Origin: Parcubacteria group bacterium Gr01-1014_56 | GTDB lineage: Bacteria > Patescibacteriota > Minisyncoccia > Phycocordibacterales > SBAW01 | Direction: 5' to 3' | DNA: 8,259 bases | Assembly (NCBI GenBank): GCA_007375995.1 | Contig: VMFK01000034.1 | Coordinates: 1-8,259 of the forward strand | Shown here: one piece after another, positions 1 through 5,062 of the stretch | Layout of the letters: each line of letters begins with the position of its first letter | Position numbering within the stretch: position 1 is the first letter of the stretch | Notes under the pieces: model-generated | Database searches by the model: none | Told to the model about the DNA's origin: nothing | Seen by the model: only the letters and a program-made list of their open reading frames with translations | Position numbers and translations under genes: made by a program

Positions 1-681
1 CCTGCGCGCATCAAGGACTACATCGCATTCCCCAAGCCCAACGGGTATCAAAGCCTCCACACCACCGTGTTCGCGGGTGACGGCGGGATTGTCGAGGTAC
101 AGATCCGCACGCATGAGATGCATCAGGAGGCGCAATTTGGGATCGCCGCACACGTAATCTACAAAGAGCGAGGCGGTGTGGGGGCACCGCGCGGGCGAGG
201 CTCAAGTTTTGAGTGGATACGCTCGCTTATCCCTGGGCTCGGGCGCAAAAAAGATGATGCAGCCTCTCCAGAAGTGCAAGGCACGGAGCGCTACGGCTCG
301 CCCGCAGCGCCCGAGTGGCTCTCAAATCTTGAGGACAACGAGTTGGAGGACCCCGATTTTGAAACGGCGCTGCATAGCGACATCTTTTCTCACCGGGCAT
401 TTGTCTTTACCCCCAAGGGAGACGTCGTTGACCTCCCCACAAGAGCAACGCCTATCGACTTTGCGTACGCGATACACTCAGACTTAGGCGACCACGTAGC
501 AGGGGCTAAGGTAAACGGCAAAATGGTGTCGCTTGATACTGAGCTCCACAACGGCGACATTGTCACTATCCAAACAAAAAAGAACGCTCATCCAAAACAA
601 AAATGGCTTGATTTTGCCAAGACAACGCTTGCGCGCCGACATATCAGAAACGCGCTAGGGCAGGGAGAAAAAACTATATAG
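1..681 (+). CDS. RelA/SpoT homologue, C-terminal part (5'-truncated by window edge)
   Basis: The reading frame is open from base 1 to a TAG at 679-681 (226 residues visible). The first ~57 residues are the end of a (p)ppGpp synthetase domain: an IKDYIAFPKPNGYQSLHTT block, then EVQIRT..MH..AQFGIAAH..YKE, both characteristic of RelA/SpoT enzymes, which transfer pyrophosphate from ATP to GDP/GTP in the stringent response. A TGS domain follows at about residues 133-192 (AFVFTPKGDVVDLP to NGDIVTIQT). The protein ends about 34 residues past TGS, so the helical, zinc-finger and ACT regulatory domains of long RelA/SpoT proteins are absent. The linker between synthetase and TGS looks longer than usual and is charged and Gly/Pro-rich. 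Whether a hydrolase domain precedes cannot be seen, so I do not choose between relA and spoT. The 3' end overlaps convergent parB by 8 bp. Confidence 0.93.
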   Translation, partial: PARIKDYIAFPKPNGYQSLHTTVFAGDGGIVEVQIRTHEMHQEAQFGIAAHVIYKERGGVGAPRGRGSSFEWIRSLIPGLGRKKDDAASPEVQGTERYGSPAAPEWLSNLEDNELEDPDFETALHSDIFSHRAFVFTPKGDVVDLPTRATPIDFAYAIHSDLGDHVAGAKVNGKMVSLDTELHNGDIVTIQTKKNAHPKQKWLDFAKTTLARRHIRNALGQGEKTI

Positions 682-1657
682 AAAACTGAGTAGGGTCGAA
701 GGTATTTTCGTCGCGCTTTTTCTCCTCCCCGGTGCGGTCGTCCAGAGCTTGCGCAGGCGAAACATCAGATGAAGCGGGTGTTGAGTCGGCCAGACCATCT
801 TGCCCAGGGACTTCTTGCTTTGCCGAGGCTATGCGCGACGCAAGTTGCGAGAAGATAATGCGCAGGTCGTCCTCACTTGTAAAATCGATCGAGAGCTTGC
901 CCCCGTGCTCTTTGGGTTCTATTGCGACCCGTGTGCCAAGAGCCTCGGTCAACTCCCGTTCCATCTCTAAAATCTCTGGCGCGTAGAGATACTCCTTTTT
1001 GCGCACCCGGTCAAAGGCAATCCTACGCGCAATAGCCTCGGTGTCACGAACCGTGAGATGTCTCAGCAAAATCTCTTTAAACAACGTTGCTTGCTCCGCC
1101 GTGCGGTCAGAGAGCATGAGGAGTGGCCTTGTATGGCCCTCCGAGATCTTGCCCTCCGCTAAAGCATCTTGCATCTCCTGAGGCATCAAAAGAAGACGGA
1201 TTGTGTTGGAGACATACTCACGGCTCTTCCCTATTTTTGCGGCGATCTCAGTGTGCTTAAAGTTAAATTCTTTTACCAAACGGTTAAATGCCTGCGCGCG
1301 GTCGATCGGGTTGAGGTCCTCTCTCTGGAGATTCTCGATGATTGCAAGTTCGAGCTTTGTTTTGTCGTCGTCAAATGAGTCGCGGATAAGGACCGGCACC
1401 GCAACTACCCCCGCTATTTTTGCGGCGCGCAGGCGGCGCTCCCCCGCGATAAGCTCATATTCAGCTTGGAGCCCACCGTCCTCTTTTTGAACCTCCTTGC
1501 GTGAGACAGTAAGCGGCTGTATCACACCATACTGTTTTATGGAGTTTGCCAAATCTTGCAATTTTGCTTCATCAAACTCTTTGCGCGGCTGAAACGGGTT
1601 TGGTTTTATTTTGTCGACCTCAACCCAAAAAATTGCGTTATTGTAAAACCCCGACAT
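674..1657 (-). CDS. parB: ParB/Spo0J-family chromosome partitioning protein
   Basis: A 327-aa ParB: a CTP-binding clamp protein that loads at parS sites and acts with ParA in chromosome segregation. Visible order: N-terminal ParB/Srx domain with NPFQPRK (20-26), GERRLRAA (72-79) and ENLQREDLNP (108-117); helix-turn-helix DNA-binding region around 134-158 (TEIAAKIGKSREYVSNTIRL) followed by the ISEGHTRPLL segment; C-terminal dimerisation domain around 240-276 (LGTRVAIEPKEHGGKLSIDF, then a DDLRIIFSQL helix). A polar, probably disordered tail of ~50 residues follows, ending DPTQFSI. The frame is open further upstream, but the ATG at 1657 is preferred because the domain begins right after it, upstream codons would run into tRNA-Leu, and a -10 element sits just ahead of it. 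No parA or recognisable parS is in the window. It is convergent with the RelA/SpoT gene. Confidence 0.95.
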   Translation of the reverse strand: MSGFYNNAIFWVEVDKIKPNPFQPRKEFDEAKLQDLANSIKQYGVIQPLTVSRKEVQKEDGGLQAEYELIAGERRLRAAKIAGVVAVPVLIRDSFDDDKTKLELAIIENLQREDLNPIDRAQAFNRLVKEFNFKHTEIAAKIGKSREYVSNTIRLLLMPQEMQDALAEGKISEGHTRPLLMLSDRTAEQATLFKEILLRHLTVRDTEAIARRIAFDRVRKKEYLYAPEILEMERELTEALGTRVAIEPKEHGGKLSIDFTSEDDLRIIFSQLASRIASAKQEVPGQDGLADSTPASSDVSPAQALDDRTGEEKKRDENTFDPTQFSI

Positions 1658-1669
1658 AAACGATATTCT
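1641..1669 (+). promoter_or_regulatory. Putative promoter for tRNA-Leu/miaA
   Basis: TTGTAA (1641-1646), a 17-bp spacer and TATTCT (1664-1669), each a 4/6 match to the sigma-70 hexamers. The predicted start is near 1676, about 10 nt before the tRNA. The -10 region is nearly palindromic and coincides with the parB -10, so the two divergent promoters would compete for the same DNA. The match is modest. Confidence 0.4.
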
Positions 1670-1670
1670 A
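1665..1670 (-). promoter_or_regulatory. Extended -10 element of parB, predicting a leaderless mRNA
   Basis: Read on the minus strand the sequence is TGTTAGAAT, an extended -10 (TGn plus TAGAAT, 5/6 match to TATAAT). I see no good -35, as is common with extended -10 promoters. Six bases separate the hexamer from the base before the ATG, so the predicted start is at or one base before the parB start codon. No Shine-Dalgarno is possible. It overlaps the -10 proposed for tRNA-Leu on the other strand. Confidence 0.5.
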
Positions 1671-1685
1671 ACACAGAAGACAGAT

Positions 1686-1766
1686 GCCGGAGTGGCGTAA
1701 TGGCAGCCGCGCACGACTCAAAATCGTGTCCCGCAAGGGGTGTGGGTTCAAGTCCCACCTCCGGCA
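1686..1766 (+). tRNA. tRNA-Leu (anticodon CAA)
   Basis: Folds as a type II tRNA. The acceptor stem GCCGGAG (1686-1692) pairs perfectly with CTCCGGC (1759-1765), with discriminator A1766. Anticodon stem CACGA/TCGTG encloses the loop CTCAAAA, giving anticodon CAA at 1719-1721, which reads UUG. The long variable arm CCC-GCAA-GGG and T arm GTGGG/CCCAC with TTCAAGT are intact. CCA is not encoded (the discriminator is followed by CAA). A36-A37-A38 makes it a MiaA substrate type. miaA starts 3 nt after it. Confidence 0.96.
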
Positions 1767-1769
1767 CAA

Positions 1770-2657
1770 ATGAAGAGACCTCGTGTTATAGCAATTGTGG
1801 GCCCCACTGCCTCGGGTAAATCTGCCTTGGGTGTGTATCTCGCACAAAAATTAAATGGCGAAGTTATTTCTGCTGACTCGCGACAAGTATACAAAGGTCT
1901 TGATATTGCTACTGGCAAAATCACAAAAAAAGAAATGGCAGGAGTCCCACACCACTTACTTGATGTTGTCTCGCCTAAAAAACAATTTAGCGCAGATGAT
2001 TTTGTAAAAAAAGCCACCATCGCTTGTTCTCATATTCTCAAGAATAATAGAATACCGATTGTTGTTGGTGGTACGGGGTTTTATATAGATGCGCTTCTTG
2101 GTCGACTGGTCCTCCCCAATGTCCCTCCTAACCCAAAGCTACGTACGCAGTTAGAAAAGAAATCTCCAGAGCAGCTCTTTGTGATGTTAAAGCAGCTTGA
2201 TCCAAGGCGCACCGAGACTATCGAGCCCAAACACAAGCGCCGGATTATACGGGCGCTTGAGATTGCTCACACACTCGACAAAACCCCCTTGCCTACAAGC
2301 GAAAAGAAGTACGACGTGTTATGGCTTGGCCTCGCCCCCGCCGAAAGAAAACTCAAGCAAAATATCCGTAGTCGCCTATTCGCGCGAATAAGGGCAGGGA
2401 TGATTGCCGAGGCAAAAAATCTGCATGCTCGTGGCCTTTCCTACAAACGCATGGAGGAATTAGGGCTCGAGTATCGGTATCTCGCTTGGTATTTGCAAGG
2501 GAAGATTTCGCGTGCGGAATTAGAAAAAGAAATTGAGCGTGGCAATAACAAATACGTCAAACGCCAAATGAGATGGTTTAAAAGAAACAAAGATATCCAT
2601 TGGGTCAAAAACCGCTCTAAGGCTATTAGGCTAGCAAAAAAGTTCTTAGTCGAGTAA
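1770..2657 (+). CDS. miaA: tRNA dimethylallyltransferase
   Basis: A 295-aa MiaA, near the usual ~300. It transfers a dimethylallyl group from DMAPP to N6 of A37 in tRNAs reading UNN codons, stabilising weak A36-U pairing. Landmarks: P-loop GPTASGKS (11-18); SADSRQVYKGLDIATGK (34-50), containing the family's conserved aspartate; HHLLD (61-65); GGTGFYIDALL (100-110) in the DMAPP/tRNA channel; RRIIRALE (157-164); and KRQMRWFKRNKDIHW (264-278) near the end. I start at ATG 1770 because the conserved domain begins immediately; an in-frame extension would lie inside tRNA-Leu. There is no Shine-Dalgarno: the upstream bases are the tRNA 3' end. Translation therefore probably uses an mRNA freed by tRNA 3' processing. 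The gene body is more AT-rich than flanking parB and the heptose epimerase gene. It overlaps the convergent epimerase gene by 12 bp. Confidence 0.97.
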   Translation: MKRPRVIAIVGPTASGKSALGVYLAQKLNGEVISADSRQVYKGLDIATGKITKKEMAGVPHHLLDVVSPKKQFSADDFVKKATIACSHILKNNRIPIVVGGTGFYIDALLGRLVLPNVPPNPKLRTQLEKKSPEQLFVMLKQLDPRRTETIEPKHKRRIIRALEIAHTLDKTPLPTSEKKYDVLWLGLAPAERKLKQNIRSRLFARIRAGMIAEAKNLHARGLSYKRMEELGLEYRYLAWYLQGKISRAELEKEIERGNNKYVKRQMRWFKRNKDIHWVKNRSKAIRLAKKFLVE

Positions 2658-3608
2658 GACCCCCTTCTCGAGATACTCCACTACATACTCTTTGATTCCC
2701 TCTTCAAGGGTCTTCATTGGTGGCATATACCCAGCTTTATGGAAACGCGACATATCGGCCTCAGTAAAGTACTGATACTGCTTTTTAAACTGCTCGGGTG
2801 TCTCGATAAACTCGATCTTTGGTTTTTTGCCGAGTGCCAAAAACACCGCCTGTGCAAGGTCAATGAACGTGCGTGCGTGTCCCGTGCCAAGGTTATAGAT
2901 ACCTGAAAGCTCCGGGTGTTCGAGGAAAAAATTGATTACTTTTGCAGTATCGCCGACATAAATAAAGTCGCGCTTTTGCTCGCCGTCTTTATACGAGGGG
3001 TTGTGTGAGCGAAACAGCTTTATAACGCCATCTTGTTTTGCTTGTTGGTAGGAGAAAAGTATGGTCGAGGCCATGCGACCTTTGTGCGACTCGAAGGGTC
3101 CGTAGACATTAAAAAATTTGAGCCCCACCACCTGTGGCGGCCCTGCCTCCCTGTCGCGCACAAACTCGTCAAACGCGTGTTTCGACTCAGCATAGTAATT
3201 TCGTGGCTCAAGGTCGCGGCGAGCGTCGTCAAAACCCTTTGACCCGTCGCCATAGGTTGCTGCGGAGGAGGCATAGATAAAGTTACTGTTGTACTTTGTG
3301 CACAGATCAAATAGTTTTTTACTGTATTCGAAATTATTTTTAAAGACTGCCTCTTTGTTGGTGTCACCGGTATTAACAGAAGCCCCCAGATGCACGACTG
3401 CTTTAACGCGCAAGAAGAACTCCGCGGGAGCACTCAAAAGCTCCTCGGCATCCATGTACTGCTCATACTGCAGGGATGTGAGCCTGCCTTGCCTTACCTC
3501 GCGGTCGACCAGTATAAGCCGACTCTTCCCGGCCTCATTAAAAAACGAGGCAACGTTATAGCCAATAAACCCAAGGGCTCCTGTTATGACAATTAAATCT
3601 TTATTCAT
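2646..3608 (-). CDS. hldD: ADP-L-glycero-D-manno-heptose-6-epimerase-like NAD(P)-dependent epimerase
   Basis: A 320-aa extended short-chain dehydrogenase/reductase, close to the ~310 of HldD (RfaD). That enzyme epimerises ADP-D-glycero-D-manno-heptose at C6 as the last step of ADP-heptose synthesis. Seen: nucleotide-binding GALGFIG (10-16), an acidic VDRE after beta-2, YASSAATYG (112-120) with catalytic Ser, YYAESK (138-143) giving the YxxxK pair Y139/K143, FFNVYGP (165-171), and the HldD-type HKGRMAS (175-181), whose lysine matches the second catalytic lysine of the family. KRDFIYVGD and YNLGTG follow. The HKG block separates it from GalE and RmlB types. The ATG at 3608 fits the Rossmann start; upstream in-frame codons fall in tRNA-Trp. 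No clear Shine-Dalgarno is present. tRNA-Trp lies 19 nt upstream on the same strand, so co-transcription is likely. No other heptose gene is in the window, so the product's use is unknown. Confidence 0.9.
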   Translation of the reverse strand: MNKDLIVITGALGFIGYNVASFFNEAGKSRLILVDREVRQGRLTSLQYEQYMDAEELLSAPAEFFLRVKAVVHLGASVNTGDTNKEAVFKNNFEYSKKLFDLCTKYNSNFIYASSAATYGDGSKGFDDARRDLEPRNYYAESKHAFDEFVRDREAGPPQVVGLKFFNVYGPFESHKGRMASTILFSYQQAKQDGVIKLFRSHNPSYKDGEQKRDFIYVGDTAKVINFFLEHPELSGIYNLGTGHARTFIDLAQAVFLALGKKPKIEFIETPEQFKKQYQYFTEADMSRFHKAGYMPPMKTLEEGIKEYVVEYLEKGVLLD

Positions 3609-3627
3609 AGGAAAATCTTGGCGGCGG

Positions 3628-3698
3628 CGGGCGATGAGGGAATCGAACCCCCAATAGCGGTTTTGGAGACCGCTGTTATACCATTTAACTAATCGCCC
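3628..3698 (-). tRNA. tRNA-Trp (anticodon CCA)
   Basis: On the minus strand the acceptor stem GGGCGAT (from 3698) pairs with ATCGCCC (ending 3629), with discriminator G at 3628, the expected base for tRNA-Trp. Anticodon stem GCGGT/ACCGC encloses CTCCAAA, giving anticodon CCA. T arm GGGGG-TTCGATT-CCCTC is present. CCA is not encoded. A36-A37-A38 again fits MiaA. It lies between the terminator of the secreted-protein gene and the heptose epimerase gene. Confidence 0.96.
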
Positions 3699-3710
3699 TG
3701 TACTAAGAAG

Positions 3711-3738
3711 TCTATACAAGATTTATATAAAACAAAAG
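3711..3738 (-). promoter_or_regulatory. Weak candidate promoter for tRNA-Trp/epimerase gene
   Basis: CTTTTG (3738-3733), a 16-bp spacer and TATAGA (3716-3711) on the minus strand would start transcription about 6 nt before tRNA-Trp. The -35 lies in the T-tract of the upstream terminator and is a poor match. The case rests mainly on the -10 and on the need to restart transcription after a terminator. Confidence 0.3.
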
Positions 3739-3767
3739 CGGCCATCTACTTGAAAGTAGTGGCCGCT
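3720..3767 (-). terminator. Intrinsic terminator of the secreted-protein gene
   Basis: Read on the minus strand: AGCGGCCA pairs with TGGCCGCT and an inner CTACT/AGTAG extends the stem (one bulged base) around a tetraloop (hairpin 3737-3767). It is followed by TTTTGTTTTATATAAA (3736-3721). The stem of about 13 bp plus T-rich run is a textbook Rho-independent terminator, 19 nt after the stop codon at 3787. Confidence 0.88.
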
Positions 3768-3786
3768 CGCTGTTGCGGTTGCTGCG

Positions 3787-4158
3787 TCATGGTTTATAGA
3801 CAGCCCTGTTGTTCTCCGTCGATAGTCTCATTGAGAAAACAGTAGACTCTCCCCACGGCCAGGCAAGGATATCGAATTTCGTGTCCTCCTTTGACTGGAA
3901 TGACATGATGTACCTGCCCTCCTTCTGCTTGGTCACGGTAGTTCCGATCGTGCAAGGCAAATTATGCTCCGCCGCGGCCACCATGATCGCCCCAGGTTCT
4001 GTCCTGTATTTTTCAAACAGAGCCTGAAATTTAGGTATTGCATCCATTTCAGTACACAGAGCTCCATCAAACTTGTACGAGGACTCAACATCTTGTGCCA
4101 ACGCGGGCACGGCGAGTGCAGCCAGGGCCACACAGATCGTCAATAAGAACTTTTTCAT
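3787..4158 (-). CDS. Small secreted protein of unknown function
   Basis: A 123-aa protein with a clear Sec signal peptide: MKKF, hydrophobic LLTICVALAALAVPALA, predicted cleavage after ALA (21|22). The mature ~102 residues contain two cysteines (C35, C69), which could form a disulfide outside the membrane; no transmembrane segment, lipobox or catalytic motif I recognise. The ATG at 4158 is set by the signal peptide and by GGAGG (4169-4165) placed 6 nt upstream. It is a complete transcription unit with a good promoter (4215-4243) and a strong terminator (3720-3767), sitting between rpmG and tRNA-Trp, genes often adjacent in bacteria. That suggests later insertion. I do not recognise the family. 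Confidence 0.82.
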   Translation of the reverse strand: MKKFLLTICVALAALAVPALAQDVESSYKFDGALCTEMDAIPKFQALFEKYRTEPGAIMVAAAEHNLPCTIGTTVTKQKEGRYIMSFQSKEDTKFDILAWPWGESTVFSMRLSTENNRAVYKP

Positions 4159-4214
4159 TTTCGGCCTCCACCTTCTATTTGCCGGATTTCTGCACTGCAC
4201 TACTAGCTAAGGCG

Positions 4215-4243
4215 AGTGTATGCCTCAAGATAAGCCTTGTCAA
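4215..4243 (-). promoter_or_regulatory. Sigma-70-type promoter of the secreted-protein gene
   Basis: On the minus strand: a perfect TTGACA (4243-4238), a 17-bp spacer and TACACT (4220-4215, 4/6). Predicted start is near 4208, giving a leader of about 50 nt that contains the GGAGG Shine-Dalgarno (4169-4165). It begins 15 bases past the rpmG stop. Confidence 0.72.
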
Positions 4244-4254
4244 ATTAAGACAAG
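4236..4254. promoter_or_regulatory. Inverted repeat over the -35 box: operator or weak rpmG terminator
   Basis: CTTGTC (4236-4241), a 7-base spacer and GACAAG (4249-4254) form a perfect 6-bp dyad overlapping the -35 of the secreted-protein promoter. Its position suits a repressor or activator site. It also lies just after rpmG and could be a weak hairpin ending that transcript, but it lacks a real T-run. Confidence 0.35.
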
Positions 4255-4257
4255 CTA

Positions 4258-4416
4258 CTACTTTTTAGCCTCTTTGTGCACGGTTTGAGCCCGGCACCAT
4301 TTGCAGTACTTTTTGAGCTCAATTTTGCGAACCACCAACTTCTTGTTCTTGCTGGACCAGTAGTTGACGCGCTTGCACTTAGAGCACTGGAGTTTGATCA
4401 ATCTGTCCTGAGACAT
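4258..4416 (-). CDS. rpmG: 50S ribosomal protein L33
   Basis: A 52-aa ORF, recognisable as bL33 of the large ribosomal subunit. It begins MSQDRLIKLQCSKCKRVNYW, continues with the basic segment SSKNKKLVVRKIELKKYCKW and ends in CRAQTVHKEAKK. Cysteine pairs C11-x-x-C14 and C38-x-x-C41 form the zinc ribbon of the C+ form of L33. Length matches the family (49-55 aa). Two TAG codons in tandem (4258-4260 and 4255-4257) end the frame. There is no Shine-Dalgarno upstream (TATATTCTCCTTC precedes the ATG), and the promoter at 4424-4452 puts the transcription start at the ATG, so I infer a leaderless mRNA. rpmG followed by tRNA-Trp on the same strand recalls the widespread rpmG-trnW-secE-nusG order, here interrupted by the secreted-protein unit. 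Confidence 0.95.
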   Translation of the reverse strand: MSQDRLIKLQCSKCKRVNYWSSKNKKLVVRKIELKKYCKWCRAQTVHKEAKK

Positions 4417-4423
4417 GAAGGAG

Positions 4424-4452
4424 AATATAACCTACAAAACCACTTTGTGCAA
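4424..4452 (-). promoter_or_regulatory. rpmG promoter abutting the start codon
   Basis: On the minus strand: TTGCAC (4452-4447, 4/6), a 17-bp spacer and TATATT (4429-4424, 5/6). The -10 ends 7 bases before the ATG at 4416, so the predicted +1 is the ATG or the base before it. The -35 lies in the gap just after the stop codon of the upstream gene. Confidence 0.6.
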
Positions 4453-5034
4453 TCAGAGCGCGACCGCGCCCTGGCAGAAACTAAAGCCGAGGTTCTGGCC
4501 TGCGTATATTGTATTAACTCTGTTTGGCACGCTCACCATGTAACTCAGGCGGCACATGTCACTCTGTGATATCCCAAGATGCTCTATCAAATACTCTTCT
4601 GCTGCAACGCGTGTATCTGCGATTGGTTCCTTGAGGAGGGAGACGTTAAAATACTGTGTTGGTTCGATAAATAAAATAAGGTAAGGAGGGTCTTCGGTCG
4701 CTGTTGGGTCCGCAATGCCCTCTATTGGAGTATGGAAGCCTATATAGTAGTAGCCTGGCGTCGGATACTCCCCCACGGCACTGTCCTTCTTTATATCTTT
4801 TATTTGAAGCACTCCCCCGTCTGTGGTTGAGAGAGGGACAGTTGTTTGTTGCGCGCTAGGAGCACCGCCAGGCACGGTGACGACAACGCCGGAGGTGCCG
4901 CTTTGTTGGCCTACAGAGGTTGCGTCTTGGGGTGTGTCGGTGGTAAAGGAGTTGGTGAGCCACACAAATATAACAACCATCCCGATGCCAATTACAATCA
5001 CCACTCCTATGCTTATTGTTACTATTTTATTCAT
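4453..5034 (-). CDS. Single-pass membrane-anchored extracytoplasmic protein, unknown function
   Basis: A 193-aa protein. A hydrophobic segment at 5-26 (TISIGVVIVIGIGMVVIFVW) has no obvious cleavage site and probably anchors it with the C-terminus outside. Residues ~30-75 are a Ser/Thr/Gln/Gly-rich linker. The folded part (~76-193) ends in a compact block with two cysteines: C161 in DMCRLSYMVSVPN and C187 in NLGFSFCQGAVAL, which could be disulfide-linked. I have an impression that similar tails occur in Parcubacteria hypothetical proteins but cannot assign a role. It starts 28 nt after the stop of the pilin/transglycosylase gene on the same strand, without its own clear promoter or Shine-Dalgarno, so an operon with a shared envelope job is likely. 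An out-of-frame upstream ATGAATAAA, duplicating the first codons, would encode only four residues. Confidence 0.8.
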   Translation of the reverse strand: MNKIVTISIGVVIVIGIGMVVIFVWLTNSFTTDTPQDATSVGQQSGTSGVVVTVPGGAPSAQQTTVPLSTTDGGVLQIKDIKKDSAVGEYPTPGYYYIGFHTPIEGIADPTATEDPPYLILFIEPTQYFNVSLLKEPIADTRVAAEEYLIEHLGISQSDMCRLSYMVSVPNRVNTIYAGQNLGFSFCQGAVAL

Positions 5035-5062
5035 GGTTTATTCATAGCATTTTTTAAGCATA

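Noticed and set aside
674..1657. parS sites within or near parB
   Set aside because: I looked for a TGTTTCACGTGAAACA-like palindrome and found none in the window.
1658..1714. Longer parB start (19 extra residues)
   Set aside because: The extension would be encoded by the complement of tRNA-Leu and the promoter region, and has no ParB similarity.
1740..1769. Longer miaA start at 1740
   Set aside because: The extra residues would be translated from the tRNA-Leu T arm and acceptor; the ATG at 1770 sits directly before the P-loop strand.
3609..3719. Longer heptose epimerase start at 3719
   Set aside because: The extension is translated tRNA-Trp; ATG 3608 begins right at the Rossmann fold.
4276..4569. 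97-aa plus-strand open frame
   Set aside because: It is the complement of rpmG and the end of the single-TM gene; the minus-strand L33 with its two CxxC pairs explains the sequence.
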